64,000 nucleotides of DNA from Streptomyces sp. GQFP (GCF_021545335.1 NZ_CP089312.1:1426001-1490000); one strand, 5' to 3'. Shown: positions 17,989 through 26,352, counted from the stretch's first letter. A program made the numbers and translations. Notes: generated by a model not told the origin, from the letters alone.

Positions 17989-18295
17989 TCAGGTGCCCTG
18001 GGACGCCTTGGGGCGCAGCATCAGCGCCGCCATCACCGCCGTACCGACCAGCACCGCCGTCGCGATCACCGCGACGACGGTGAAGCCGTGGTCGTACGCC
18101 TGGCGGGCCGCAGTGAGGACGGCGTCGGCGGTGGCCGGCGGGAGGTGCGCGACGACGTCCTCGGCGGCGGAGAAGGACTCCTCGGCGTGGGCCCGGTCCC
18201 CGGCGCTCAGGCCCGGCACCTCGGGCAGGCCGGTGCGGTAGACGAGGGTCAGCGCGGTGCCGAGGACGGCGACACCGAGGCCCGCGCCGAGTTCG
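17989..18295 (-). pseudogene. C-terminal fragment of a DHA2-type MFS transporter
   Basis: The minus strand encodes about 100 residues: [23 protein letters not shown], a periplasmic-loop-like stretch, and a last transmembrane helix (FTVVAVIATAVLVGTAVMAA) before the stop at 17989. This is the end of an EmrB/QacA-like exporter. Upstream of about 18295 the frame changes abruptly to unrelated Pro/Ala-rich translation, because the opposite strand there carries the pyrG fragment. The rest of the transporter is absent. Confidence 0.7.
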
Positions 18296-18545
18296 GAAGA
18301 AGAAGGCGGGCCTGCTGTTCTCGGGCACGTCCCCGGACGGCAAGCTGGTGGAGTACGTGGAGTACCCGCGCGACGTCCACCCCTACCTGGTCGCGGCCCG
18401 GTCCCACCCGGAGCTGCGCTCCCGGCCGACCCGCCCGCACCCGCTGTTCGCGGGGCTGGTGAAGGCGATGGTGGAGCGGGTGAGGGGTGAGGTGTTCCAT
18501 GAGACGGGCCCTCTGACGCTGTGCCCCGAGGCGAGCGCTCTGTAA
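18294..18545 (+). pseudogene. pyrG: C-terminal fragment of CTP synthase
   Basis: In frame from 18294: [20 protein letters not shown], then [20 protein letters not shown] and [20 protein letters not shown]. This matches the end of the glutaminase domain of actinobacterial PyrG, including the catalytic-His context HPEL and a Pro-Asp/Glu-like segment. Only about the last 75 residues exist, ending in a divergent tail to 18545. The fragment begins exactly where the MFS fragment on the other strand stops, marking a recombination junction. Confidence 0.75.
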
Positions 18546-18555
18546 AGCAGCTGCC

Positions 18556-18636
18556 GGACTCTCCCGTGCCCGTCACCAGGGTGCGGCCGTCGGGGCGGAA
18601 CGACGCCGTCGTGACCTCCGGCCCGCCCTCGGTGAT
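18556..18636 (-). pseudogene. WD40-repeat fragment
   Basis: The minus strand reads ITEGGPEVTTASFRPDGRTL then VTGTGES, a single WD40 blade strand pattern (V..ASF.PDGRTL.TG). No start, no further blades and no domain partner are present. A third scrap in the same 700-bp stretch; short, so moderate confidence. Confidence 0.5.
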
Positions 18637-18742
18637 CCGGGCTGTCGGGCACCCTGGTTACCGTGTACCTGTTCACGAGCAGCGAGGGTGGTCCCGACAT
18701 GGAGGGTGGAAGCACGGCTTGACGTGTGATACAAGATCGTCG

Positions 18743-18879
18743 CCGCGAGCCGCGAGCCGCGAGCCGCGAGCCGCGAGCCGCGAGCCGCGAGCCGCGAGCC
18801 GCGAGCCGCGAGCCGCGAGCCGCGAGCCGCGAGCCGCGAGCCGCGAGCCGCGAGCCGCGAGCCGCGAGCCGCGAGCCGC
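18743..18879. repeat. Tandem array of 19 perfect CCGCGAG heptamers
   Basis: Nineteen uninterrupted copies (18743-18875) plus a partial unit CCGC. Seven is not a multiple of three, so gain or loss of a unit shifts the frame of anything translated across it. The array is open in more than one frame, giving a REPRAAS-type heptapeptide repeat. It ends ten bases before the ribosome site of the gene at 18901, so it may sit in that gene's leader. Confidence 0.95.
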
Positions 18880-18900
18880 TGACCGGCTGGAGGAGCGGGT

Positions 18901-20646
18901 TTGTTAGAGGTGGGTGCCTTGTCCGGTAGCCGGCCTCTTCGCGTGCCCATAGGGCACGACGCCCACCGGTGGAGCACCTTCCACGGCGAACGAACCCTCG
19001 TCGTGGCCGCCCGTACGGTCACTTCGACCGTACGCGTCCTCGAATCGCTCCCGGCGCTGCTGCGCGGCGACCACCGTGTCACCGTCGTCTTCGCGCACGA
19101 CCCCACCTCGGCCTTCGACTCCGGCGTCCTCGCCCTCCTGCACGACGCCGGATGCCGCGTCATGCCATGGGAGCAGCTGGCAGAGGCGGCCCCGGATCTC
19201 ATCCTGTCCGCCAGCGAGAACATCGACGTACCGGAGGGCGACTGCCCCGTCCTCGTGCTGCCGCACGGCGTGGGGTTCCAGAAGCTCGTCCCGGACTCGC
19301 GCGGCCCGCACGAACGACTGTCCGGCGTCGTCCCGGACTCGCTGCTCGAATCCGGCCGGGCCTGGCTGGCCGTCTCCCATCCGTCGCAGGAGGAGCAGCT
19401 GCTCGCCACCCACCCGAAGGCCACGGGACGCACTCTCCTGGTGGGCGATCCCTGTCTCGACGAGCTGCTGAGCAGCGGGCCGATGAGACCGGCCTATCGG
19501 GAGGCACTGGGTGTCCGGGAGGACCAGAAGCTGGTCATGGTGAGCTCGACCTGGGGACCGACCTCCCTCCTGGGGACGCAGCCGGACCTCCCCGCCCGCC
19601 TCCTCGCCCAGCTCCCCTACGACGACTACAAGGTCGGCGCGATCGTCCACCCCAACGTCTGGTCGGCGCACGGCTCCTGGCAGCTGCGCACGTTGCAGGC
19701 TGCCGCGCTGGACGCCGGGCTGCTGCTGATGCCGGCCGTGCACGCCTGGCGCCCGGCCCTCGTCGCGGCCGATGTCCTGGTCGGCGACCACGGATCGGTC
19801 AGCCTGTACGGCGCGTCCCTGGGTACGCCGCTGCTGCTCGCCGCGTTCGGCGCCGACGCGGTGTCGGGCACGGCCGCCCACGCGATGGCGGACCTGGCAC
19901 CCCGGCTCGACCCACGCGGAGACCTGCACGAGCAGATCGAGGACGCCGTACGCGAGCACACACCCGAGCGCTATACGCCGGTCGCCGCGCGGGCCTTCGC
20001 CGAACCGGGCCATGCCCTCGCCCGCCTGCGCACCGCCCTCTACCGCCTGCTCCAGCTCGCCGAGCCCGCCACAGAGCAACCGCACCCCCTCGCCGTACCC
20101 CTGCCCGTGCCGCCCACCACCCAAGTCACCTCCTGGCGGGTGACCACCGAGGTCGGCAAGGACGACGGCGGGCCTACTGTCGCCGTACGGCGGGTCCCGG
20201 CCGCCGTAGCCGGATACGCCGGTGAGGCTCCCGACGGTCCCACTCTCTTCTCCCACCTCGCCTGCACGGACGACGAACGCGACGGACGGGTGGCCGCGAG
20301 CGCCTCGGCGATCGTCCGGCGCCGGACGGACCCGACGACCGCCGGTGCGCTGCGCTGGGTCCGGGACACGCTCGCACGGCTGCCGGGAAGTCTCCTGGCC
20401 GTGTCAGCCGTACGAGGACATGCCTGTCTGGCTGGGCTCCGGGACGGCCGGGTCGTGGAGGTGACCGCCACGGGAGAACCCCGGGACCCGGGGGTGTTGG
20501 CCTCGGTCGTCTACGCCGCCCTTCGCGCGGGCCTCCCGATGGACGGCTCCTATGTCACGGTACGGACCGGTGATCTGCGGGCCCAGGACGTCGTCCTGCG
20601 GCTCCGCCCGGACGGCGCCCGGCGAACCTACCGGGGCCCTCGGTGA
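18901..20646 (+). CDS. GT-B / CDP-glycerophosphotransferase-like protein of unknown function
   Basis: A 581-residue cytoplasmic protein. Residues about 30-390 look like a two-domain GT-B fold. A Rossmann-like N-terminal half is followed by VLVGDHGSVSLYGASLGTPLLLAA near 300, which resembles the nucleotide-binding segment of TagB/TagF and UDP-sugar epimerase/glycosyltransferase folds. The C-terminal 180 residues have no recognised family. Start: TTG at 18901 with GGAGGAG five bases upstream; GTG at 18910 is the alternative. It overlaps the convergent STAND gene by 19 bases. I do not recognise a specific function. Confidence 0.65.
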   Translation: MLEVGALSGSRPLRVPIGHDAHRWSTFHGERTLVVAARTVTSTVRVLESLPALLRGDHRVTVVFAHDPTSAFDSGVLALLHDAGCRVMPWEQLAEAAPDLILSASENIDVPEGDCPVLVLPHGVGFQKLVPDSRGPHERLSGVVPDSLLESGRAWLAVSHPSQEEQLLATHPKATGRTLLVGDPCLDELLSSGPMRPAYREALGVREDQKLVMVSSTWGPTSLLGTQPDLPARLLAQLPYDDYKVGAIVHPNVWSAHGSWQLRTLQAAALDAGLLLMPAVHAWRPALVAADVLVGDHGSVSLYGASLGTPLLLAAFGADAVSGTAAHAMADLAPRLDPRGDLHEQIEDAVREHTPERYTPVAARAFAEPGHALARLRTALYRLLQLAEPATEQPHPLAVPLPVPPTTQVTSWRVTTEVGKDDGGPTVAVRRVPAAVAGYAGEAPDGPTLFSHLACTDDERDGRVAASASAIVRRRTDPTTAGALRWVRDTLARLPGSLLAVSAVRGHACLAGLRDGRVVEVTATGEPRDPGVLASVVYAALRAGLPMDGSYVTVRTGDLRAQDVVLRLRPDGARRTYRGPR

Positions 20647-23162
20647 TCGGTTTCTGGCCCCTCTGCCGCGTCCAACTCCTGAATCCGGCCATGTAGTTCA
20701 CCCGCCACCGGATTGCCGTCGCGCTCATAGATCTCCAGCGCCTCGGCGAGGTGGTCCCGCACCACGTCCGTGCCGGCACCGGTCCGCTGCGCGATGTCGG
20801 CGAGTCCCACCAGGGCTTCGGCCGCGTAGTGCATCGCGTCGCGTTCCCGCAGGATCCCGACCGCTTCCTTCAGGTCACGGTCCGCTTCCTGCGTGTCGCC
20901 CAGGCGATCACGTACGAGGCCGATGGCGGCCAGCGCCCGGGCCGCCATCCGCACGTCCGGCTCCTCGTCGGCCAGCAGGTCGTGGTGAGCTCGGCGCAGT
21001 ACCGCCAGCGCCTCGGTGTGGTCCCCGTCGGCTGACAGCGCGCTGCCGAGGAAGGCACGGGCGATGGCCGCTCCTCGTGTTTCCCCGGCCTGTTCGTTGA
21101 GGGCGAGAGAATGCCGGTACGCGGCCACCGCGTTCTCGGGGTCGTGCCGGTCCAGGTACCGGCCCTGGAACTCCAGGACCGAGGCACGCAGTACGAGGTC
21201 GTCGACCGTCTCGGCGAGCCGAAGTGCCTGCTCCAGCTGGGTGCGCGCCTCGTCGTGCCGGTCCAGGTCCATCAGGGGACGGGAAAGCAGGCTGCGCAGC
21301 CGGGCCTCGGCCGCCTCTCCGGCCATCCGGTCCGGGTCCGCCGCGGCGGCCTGCGCGCCCAACTCCAGCGCCTCCCGCCAGATCTCGAGATACCGGCGGT
21401 GGAAGAACAGGGCGGTGAATGCCTCGGCCAGCTGCCAGACCAGGGTGTGCCGGCCGTGCCGGGAAGCGGCGCGCAGGACGCCCAGGATGGCGGCGCGCTC
21501 AGTGTCCAGCCAGATGAGCGGCGCCGGACCGCCGGGGGCGGCGAAGGGGTCGTTGGCTTCGCGGAGCAGTACGGACAGGTCGGCGATCCGCTTTCTCTTC
21601 TTCTTGATCGCCCGGTCGGCGAACGCGCTGAGGACGAGGTAGTGCGTACCCACCCGCCCGATCAGCTCCGCTTCCCCGGTCGCGGGCTCCTCCCGGTCCG
21701 CACACTCCCGGGCATGCAGCCGGATCAGGTCGTGCATGACGTAGCGACCGTCCGCCTCCCGCTGCACGAGCCCCGCACCCGCGAGTACGCGGAGCAGCCG
21801 CTTGACCACCCGCGTGTCGACGTCGGCGGCGACGGAGGCCACCCCGGCGTCGAAACGGCCGGTCGGCAGCCAGCCGAGGAGGCGGTAGAGGCGGGCCGCG
21901 TCGGGCGGCAGGAGCCGGTAGGAAGGACCCAGTGCGGTGGACACGGACAGCTCCTCGGTAGGCAGGGACAGTCCGGCCAGCCGGTCCGTCTCGTCGGACA
22001 GTTCCTCCACCAGCTCGGCCGTGGTCAGACCCTCCTCGGTCCTGAGCCGGGCCGCCACGATCCGCAGGGCGATGGGCAGACCGCCGCACAGCTTCACCAG
22101 CTGCCCGGCGGCCACCCGATCGGCGTCCACAGCTCTCGGGCACATGTGTGCCAGCAGGGCCAGACCACCGTGATCGTCGAGCGGCTTGAGGCTGACCGGT
22201 GTCGCGTCGTCCCGAGCCACGAGTTCGCCCAGCGTCCTGTGCGACGTGACCAGCACCCCGCTGCCGGGCCCCTGCGGGATGAGCGCGCGAACGTGTGCGG
22301 GTTCAGTCACGTCGTCGAGTACGAGCAGGATGCGCCGACCGGCGGTCCAGGACCGCAACTCGTTGGTACGCGCCTCGATGGTCCGCGGAATGTCGTTTTC
22401 ACCGACGCCGAGCGCACTCAGGCAGATGGCCAGCGCCTCACCCAGATCGATGGTGTCCCTCCCAACCACGGGCGTCCGTGCCGACTGGTCGCGCAGCCCG
22501 GCGAGGGAGACGTAGAACTGGCCGTCGGGATAGCGGTCCTGAACCGTCTCCGCGAACCGGAGGGCCGTCGCGGTCTTCCCGACGCCCGAAACCCCCGACA
22601 CCACCACGAGGTCGACGCGGTCGGAGCCGGCCCGGGCAGCGGGGAACGCTTGGCTGAGTTCGTGGATCTGCTCGTCCCTGTTGACGAACGTGTACGTCCG
22701 GGCGGGCAGTTGGTTCGGCCGCGGTCGTGTCCCCGCCGATACCGATACCGGCGCCGGAACGGTGAAGGTGATGTCACCGTGGATGTGCGCGCCCTGGAAG
22801 GACGGGCCGTGATGCGTGCCACCGCTGACCGAGCTGACGTAAGTGACCGGCGCGTCCGGCGCCAGTTCGCTGATGAGCCGCGCCAGTTCCCCTGCGGCTT
22901 CCGCATCGTCCTGCAGAACGCCGAGGAGACGTTCACGCAGACGTTCCTCGACCCGCCCGGCGGCCCGTACATCTCCGTCCTCGCGGGCATGCGCCAACTC
23001 CTCGCCCGCAGCTTCAAGTTCGCCCTGTACGTTCTCGTCCCCGCCGCGACGCCGGAACCACCGGGCGAGTCTCAGCTTGGCCTGCTCCCACGACTCCGTC
23101 ACCATCAGCCCGGTCAGAGCTGTCACCGCCGTCGCCGCGAGTGCCGTCAACTCGGCTTCCAC
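20628..23162 (-). CDS. STAND NTPase (NB-ARC/AfsR-like) with TPR sensor
   Basis: An 844-residue protein. The N-terminal 110 residues are a helical effector-like domain with an early hydrophobic helix (ALAATAVTALTGLMV). A short GDITFT linker leads to the NTPase: Walker A GVSGVGKT at 190-197, Walker B LLVLDD at 279-284, GLPIALRI in the GxP position, and an MHD motif (YVMHDLIRLHA). The C-terminal 320 residues are TPR-like helices. No N-terminal SARP/DNA-binding domain is present, so it is not a classic AfsR. STAND proteins are signal-triggered switches, some of them antiphage. GTG 23162 has AAGGGGGC upstream. Confidence 0.8.
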   Translation of the reverse strand: MEAELTALAATAVTALTGLMVTESWEQAKLRLARWFRRRGGDENVQGELEAAGEELAHAREDGDVRAAGRVEERLRERLLGVLQDDAEAAGELARLISELAPDAPVTYVSSVSGGTHHGPSFQGAHIHGDITFTVPAPVSVSAGTRPRPNQLPARTYTFVNRDEQIHELSQAFPAARAGSDRVDLVVVSGVSGVGKTATALRFAETVQDRYPDGQFYVSLAGLRDQSARTPVVGRDTIDLGEALAICLSALGVGENDIPRTIEARTNELRSWTAGRRILLVLDDVTEPAHVRALIPQGPGSGVLVTSHRTLGELVARDDATPVSLKPLDDHGGLALLAHMCPRAVDADRVAAGQLVKLCGGLPIALRIVAARLRTEEGLTTAELVEELSDETDRLAGLSLPTEELSVSTALGPSYRLLPPDAARLYRLLGWLPTGRFDAGVASVAADVDTRVVKRLLRVLAGAGLVQREADGRYVMHDLIRLHARECADREEPATGEAELIGRVGTHYLVLSAFADRAIKKKRKRIADLSVLLREANDPFAAPGGPAPLIWLDTERAAILGVLRAASRHGRHTLVWQLAEAFTALFFHRRYLEIWREALELGAQAAAADPDRMAGEAAEARLRSLLSRPLMDLDRHDEARTQLEQALRLAETVDDLVLRASVLEFQGRYLDRHDPENAVAAYRHSLALNEQAGETRGAAIARAFLGSALSADGDHTEALAVLRRAHHDLLADEEPDVRMAARALAAIGLVRDRLGDTQEADRDLKEAVGILRERDAMHYAAEALVGLADIAQRTGAGTDVVRDHLAEALEIYERDGNPVAGELHGRIQELDAAEGPETDHRGPR

Positions 23163-23496
23163 TGAGCCCCCTTCGTGCCCCGATACCCCTTGCAGGGCGG
23201 TCGGGTCCAACCGTAAGGAGATCTTGGCCGCTTGCCCAGTGACACCCCGTCTGCTCGCCCTTCGCCGACGCGGCTCAGTGCGGGATTCCCCCCTTCGCCG
23301 GTGCCGAAGGTGACGCCGGAGCAGGAGAGGACTGAGGGCTCGCCCTCCGAGCCGGCCTCACTCACCGCAATCGAGCAGACACGATCCGATCCGAACCCGT
23401 GCACAAGCTCACCTGGTACCGGGCCGCCTTGGAATCCGGCGCTGCCCGGCTACCATCGCCCGATTGCTCGGGCTACGCCTGACCTACGACCACGAA
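23163..23496. other. Non-coding spacer between the STAND gene and the tRNA terminator
   Basis: No supported gene on either strand. Short open frames exist but lack ribosome sites and recognisable products. It holds the promoter of the STAND gene. I see no strong palindrome except the terminator at its right end. Confidence 0.5.
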
Positions 23497-23539
23497 ACAC
23501 GGATGGCGTCGACCGAAACCCGGCCGACGCCATCCGTGT
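23497..23539 (-). terminator. Strong hairpin terminator of the tRNA-Leu transcript
   Basis: A perfect 15-bp stem: ACACGGATGGCGTCG (23497-23511) with CGACGCCATCCGTGT (23525-23539), 13-nt loop, starting 12 bases past the 3' end of the minus-strand tRNA. Confidence 0.85.
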
Positions 23540-23551
23540 GCGCAAAGAGTG

Positions 23552-23636
23552 TGTCCGAGGGGGGACTTGAACCCCCACGCCCGATAAAGGGCACTAGCAC
23601 CTCAAGCTAGCGCGTCTGCCATTCCGCCACCCGGAC
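23552..23636 (-). tRNA. tRNA-Leu (anticodon GAG)
   Basis: An 85-nt class II tRNA. The acceptor strand GTCCGGG pairs with CTCGGAC (one G-U), discriminator A. The anticodon loop CTTGAGGT gives GAG, reading CUC/CUU. A long variable arm (GCCC..GGGC) is present as required for Leu, and the T-loop GTTCAAG is intact. CCA is not encoded. tRNA genes are common integration sites; no integrase or duplicated 3' end is seen nearby. Confidence 0.95.
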
Positions 23637-23763
23637 TAGGTGTCTGTCGCCGTCGGGAGTGCTCCCCGCAGCGACACGAACAACAATACCAAGCTTTCAG
23701 AGTGCCTTTCACCTGCATATCTCTCACCACGGGCAACGGGACGGTGACCGTACGCCCACCCGG

Positions 23764-24441
23764 CTACCGCTCCCGCTGGTGGTACGTCTTCCGGGTGTGT
23801 TCCGTGTGGGCCCGCATGACCTCCGTGGCCCGAGGTCCGTCGCCGTCCGCGATCGCCGCGATCAGTTCGCGGTGCTCGATCCACGACTGGCGGCCACGCT
23901 GACGGGCGACCGGCGTGTAGTACCAGCGGACCCGACGGTCCACCTGCGCGGCCAGCTCCGCGAGGACCGTGTTGCCCGCGAGTTCCATGACCTTCGCATG
24001 GAGCCGGGCGTTCATGGCGACCGCGCCGTCCACGTCGTCGGCGGCGACCGCGCGCTCGCCCTCCTCGCACATGTCCTCCAGCACGGTGATGGCCGCGGCA
24101 CCCGCGTTGGCCGCGGCGAGGCGGGCCGCCTCGGCCTCCAACAGGGTGCGGACGGTGAGGAGTTGGTCGGCCTCCTCCTCCGTCGGCTCGTGCACGAAGG
24201 CACCCTGGGCCGGCCGCAGGTCGGCCCAGCCCTCGGTGCTGAGCCGTTGGAGCGCCTCGCGGACGGGTTGGCGGGAGACCCCGAGGTGTCCGGCGAGTTC
24301 GCTCTCGACGAGGTGCTGGCCGGGTTGCAGGGCGCGGGTGGTGATCAGTTCGAGCAGCGCCTCGTACACCCGGTCACGGAGCGGACCGGGACGTTCGAGC
24401 TTCGGTACCGCGCCCTGCGGCAGTCCTGTCGTCGACAGCAT
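23764..24441 (-). CDS. GntR-family (FadR/VanR subfamily) regulator 1
   Basis: A 225-residue repressor: N-terminal winged helix (about 14-75; LGVSRQPVREALQRL recognition region) and an FCD ligand-binding domain with metal-type residues (R...E, H...H). GGAGGGG precedes the ATG at 24441. It is strikingly similar to the second GntR at 37600, with the same recognition helix and the shared LRPAQGAFVH and RRVRWYYTP/QKVRWYYTP segments, so the two may bind the same operators. It is divergent from the PanE-like gene and forms the left border of the oxalate island. The ligand is plausibly oxalate, a CoA thioester or glyoxylate (inference). Confidence 0.85.
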   Translation of the reverse strand: MLSTTGLPQGAVPKLERPGPLRDRVYEALLELITTRALQPGQHLVESELAGHLGVSRQPVREALQRLSTEGWADLRPAQGAFVHEPTEEEADQLLTVRTLLEAEAARLAAANAGAAAITVLEDMCEEGERAVAADDVDGAVAMNARLHAKVMELAGNTVLAELAAQVDRRVRWYYTPVARQRGRQSWIEHRELIAAIADGDGPRATEVMRAHTEHTRKTYHQRER

Positions 24442-24602
24442 GACGGCCCCTCCTCCGCAGCGTCGTCGCCACATGTGAGAGCCCAGTATGAATTGGCTTT
24501 CGCCTACAGTCTACGGCGCACAAACGACCGGAAACCCAGCTCACGCGGCCCCGGGTGGCCGTCCGGGCGCCGTCCCGGACCCTTGCCGCCACCACTTCCA
24601 TC

Positions 24603-24626
24603 CTGTAGACAATATTTCGTCGACAG
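24603..24626. promoter_or_regulatory. Imperfect palindrome in the GntR1/panE-like divergent promoter
   Basis: CTGTAGAC at 24603-24610 and GTCGACAG at 24619-24626 are imperfect inverted arms around an AT-rich centre. The right half shares TATTTCGTCGAC with the operator at 44846-44869 (TATTCGTCGAC). A CAGTATG half-site lies at 24484-24490. A plausible GntR target. Confidence 0.45.
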
Positions 24627-24674
24627 TTCTCGACAGTTCCGCGGTACACCCTCGACCGAACGGAGCGCCACCCA

Positions 24675-25646
24675 GTGAAAGTCGCCATCCTCGGCGCCGG
24701 AGCCATCGGCGCCTATGTCGGCGCCGCCCTGCACCAAGCAGGCGCCGACGTCCATCTCGTCGCCCGTGGACCGCACCTCGCGGCCATGAGGCAACACGGC
24801 GTACGGGTTCTCAGCCCCCGCGGTGACTTCACCGCGCATGCCCACGCCACCGACAACCCCGCCGACATCGGTCCCGTCGACCATGTCTTCCTCGGGCTCA
24901 AGGCCAACTCGTACGCGGCGTGCGGGCCGCTCATCGAGCCGCTGCTCCACGAGTCCACCGCTGTCATCGCCGCCCAGAACGGCATTCCGTGGTGGTATTT
25001 CCACCGCCACGGCGGACCCCACGACGGCCACCGTGTCGAGAGTGTGGACCCCGGCGGCACGGTCAGTGCCGTACTCGCGCCGGAACGGGCCATCGGCTGT
25101 GTCGTGTATGCGGCGACGGAGCTGGAAGGGCCGGGCGTCGTCAGGCACTTGGAGGGCACCCGGTTCTCGATCGGCGAACCGGACCGCTCCCTCTCCCCTC
25201 GCTGCCACGCCTTCAGCGAGGCCATGCGGGCCGGCGGACTCAAGTGCCCCGTCGAGCCCGATCTGCGCAACGACATCTGGCTCAAGCTGCTCGGCAACAT
25301 CTCCTTCAACCCGATCAGCGCCCTCGCGCGCGCCACGATGCGCCAGATGTGCCATCACGGCGGCACCCGTCAGGTCATCCAGACCATGATGGAAGAGACC
25401 CTGGCCGTCGCCGAGGCCCTCAACTGCCGTGTCGGCATCTCCATCGAGCGCCGCCTCGCCGGCGCCGAGAAGGTGGGCGACCACCGCACCTCCACCCTCC
25501 AGGACCTCGAACGCGGGAAACCCCTCGAACTCGACGTCCTCCTGACCGCCGTCATCGAACTCGCCGACATCACAGGCGTCGATGTCCCCACCCTGCGGAC
25601 CGTCCATGCCATCAGCGATCTCCTCGCACTCGGGACCGCCGCATGA
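24675..25646 (+). CDS. PanE/ApbA-family reductase, candidate oxalyl-CoA reductase
   Basis: A 323-residue ketopantoate-reductase-family protein: N-terminal GAGAIGAYVGAAL Rossmann motif (7-19), LKANS...P (active-site Lys region near 75) and the C-terminal helical domain with NDIWLKLLGN. The GTG start has GGAG upstream. A biosynthetic PanE would not be expected inside an oxalate island. In Methylobacterium extorquens the homologue PanE2 is oxalyl-CoA reductase, making glyoxylate from oxalyl-CoA for assimilation. That function is inferred from context; 2-dehydropantoate 2-reductase is the default annotation. Confidence 0.75.
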   Translation: MKVAILGAGAIGAYVGAALHQAGADVHLVARGPHLAAMRQHGVRVLSPRGDFTAHAHATDNPADIGPVDHVFLGLKANSYAACGPLIEPLLHESTAVIAAQNGIPWWYFHRHGGPHDGHRVESVDPGGTVSAVLAPERAIGCVVYAATELEGPGVVRHLEGTRFSIGEPDRSLSPRCHAFSEAMRAGGLKCPVEPDLRNDIWLKLLGNISFNPISALARATMRQMCHHGGTRQVIQTMMEETLAVAEALNCRVGISIERRLAGAEKVGDHRTSTLQDLERGKPLELDVLLTAVIELADITGVDVPTLRTVHAISDLLALGTAA

Positions 25647-25756
25647 TGCCGGAGTAGTCGAGCCACGGCCCACGACGGCGGGGCCCCTGGCGGCGGGGAG
25701 CGCCCCCTGCGCCGCGGGGGTCCCGCCTCTGTTCGGGAGCGCGAGCCCTTTCAGGC

Positions 25757-25804
25757 GGTATGTATTCTGTATACCATCCGTCTGCATACTGTCGGCCAGT
25801 ATGC
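25757..25804. promoter_or_regulatory. Two GntR-type palindromes upstream of the PAS gene
   Basis: GGTAT (25757-25761) and ATACC (25771-25775) flank a CTGTATACC element. A second, perfect 8-bp palindrome follows: GCATACTG (25784-25791) and CAGTATGC (25797-25804). Both resemble the CATACAG/CTGTATG elements at 37406-37426 and 44846-44869, suggesting one regulon. Confidence 0.65.
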
Positions 25805-25838
25805 GTTCGCTATCCAACTGCCCCTGCACGGAGGCGAC

Positions 25839-26276
25839 ATGGAAGATCTGCATCCCGAGGTGGTGCTGGGAATGGCCGCCCAGGCACCCGACGGCATAGT
25901 GATCATCGACGGCGAAGGGCTGATCCGCTTCTGGAACCGGGGCGCGGAGCGCATCTTCGGGTTCTCGGCGGGCGACGTGGACGGCCGAAGTCTGGACGTC
26001 ATCATCCCGGAGCGGCACCGCAAGCGGCACTGGGACGGCTTCCAGGAGGCCATGGACCGGGGGACGACCAAGTACGGCGACGCGGATCTCCTGAACGTGC
26101 CCGCGCTGGCGGCGGACGGCCGCAAGCTGTCCATCGAGTTCAGCGTGGCCCTGTTGCCGGGCCCCGACGGCAGCACGTACGTCGGGGCGGTCATCCGGGA
26201 CGTCACCGCGCGGCGCGAGCGGGAGCGGGAGTTGATCCGACGGCGGGCCGAGGCCGAGAACAAGGCGACGGTCTGA
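25839..26276 (+). CDS. Stand-alone PAS-domain protein
   Basis: A 145-residue protein consisting of one PAS domain (about 8-125): DGIVIIDGEGLIRFWNRGAE, IFGFSAGDVDGRSL, then IRDVTARRERE leading into a short C-terminal helix. There is no kinase, GGDEF or helix-turn-helix output. GGAGGCGAC precedes the ATG. It lies inside the oxalate island under CATACAG-like operators, so it probably senses a ligand or redox state and acts by protein contact. Partner unknown. Confidence 0.75.
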   Translation: MEDLHPEVVLGMAAQAPDGIVIIDGEGLIRFWNRGAERIFGFSAGDVDGRSLDVIIPERHRKRHWDGFQEAMDRGTTKYGDADLLNVPALAADGRKLSIEFSVALLPGPDGSTYVGAVIRDVTARRERERELIRRRAEAENKATV

Positions 26277-26290
26277 GGCGTCACCGGACA

Positions 26291-26332
26291 CGTGGAAGCG
26301 GCCGTGGCCTTCGGGCCACGGCCGCTTCCACG
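26291..26332. terminator. 19-bp perfect stem with TTCG tetraloop, bidirectional
   Basis: 26291-26309 pairs without mismatch with 26314-26332 around a TTCG loop. It sits between the convergent PAS gene (stop 26276) and frc (stop 26353), so it can end both transcripts. Confidence 0.9.
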
Positions 26333-26352
26333 TCATCCGCCCACTGGACGAT

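Noticed and set aside
15785..18343. 852-codon open frame antisense to the sialidase
   Set aside because: The composition is a shadow of the plus-strand gene, which has Asp boxes and golvesin modules. No family match on the antisense side.
18743..18879. Heptamer array as a CRISPR
   Set aside because: Units are 7 bp with no spacers and no cas genes nearby; it is a simple tandem repeat.
20628..23162. AfsR/SARP regulator
   Set aside because: NB-ARC and TPR parts match, but the N-terminal SARP DNA-binding domain is absent.
23232..23570. Short open frame between the STAND gene and the tRNA
   Set aside because: No ribosome site, overlaps the terminator hairpin and part of the tRNA, and no recognisable product.
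23552..23636. tRNA-Leu as an attachment site of an integrated island
   Set aside because: No integrase and no duplicate of the tRNA 3' end was seen; the oxalate island does not start with mobility genes.
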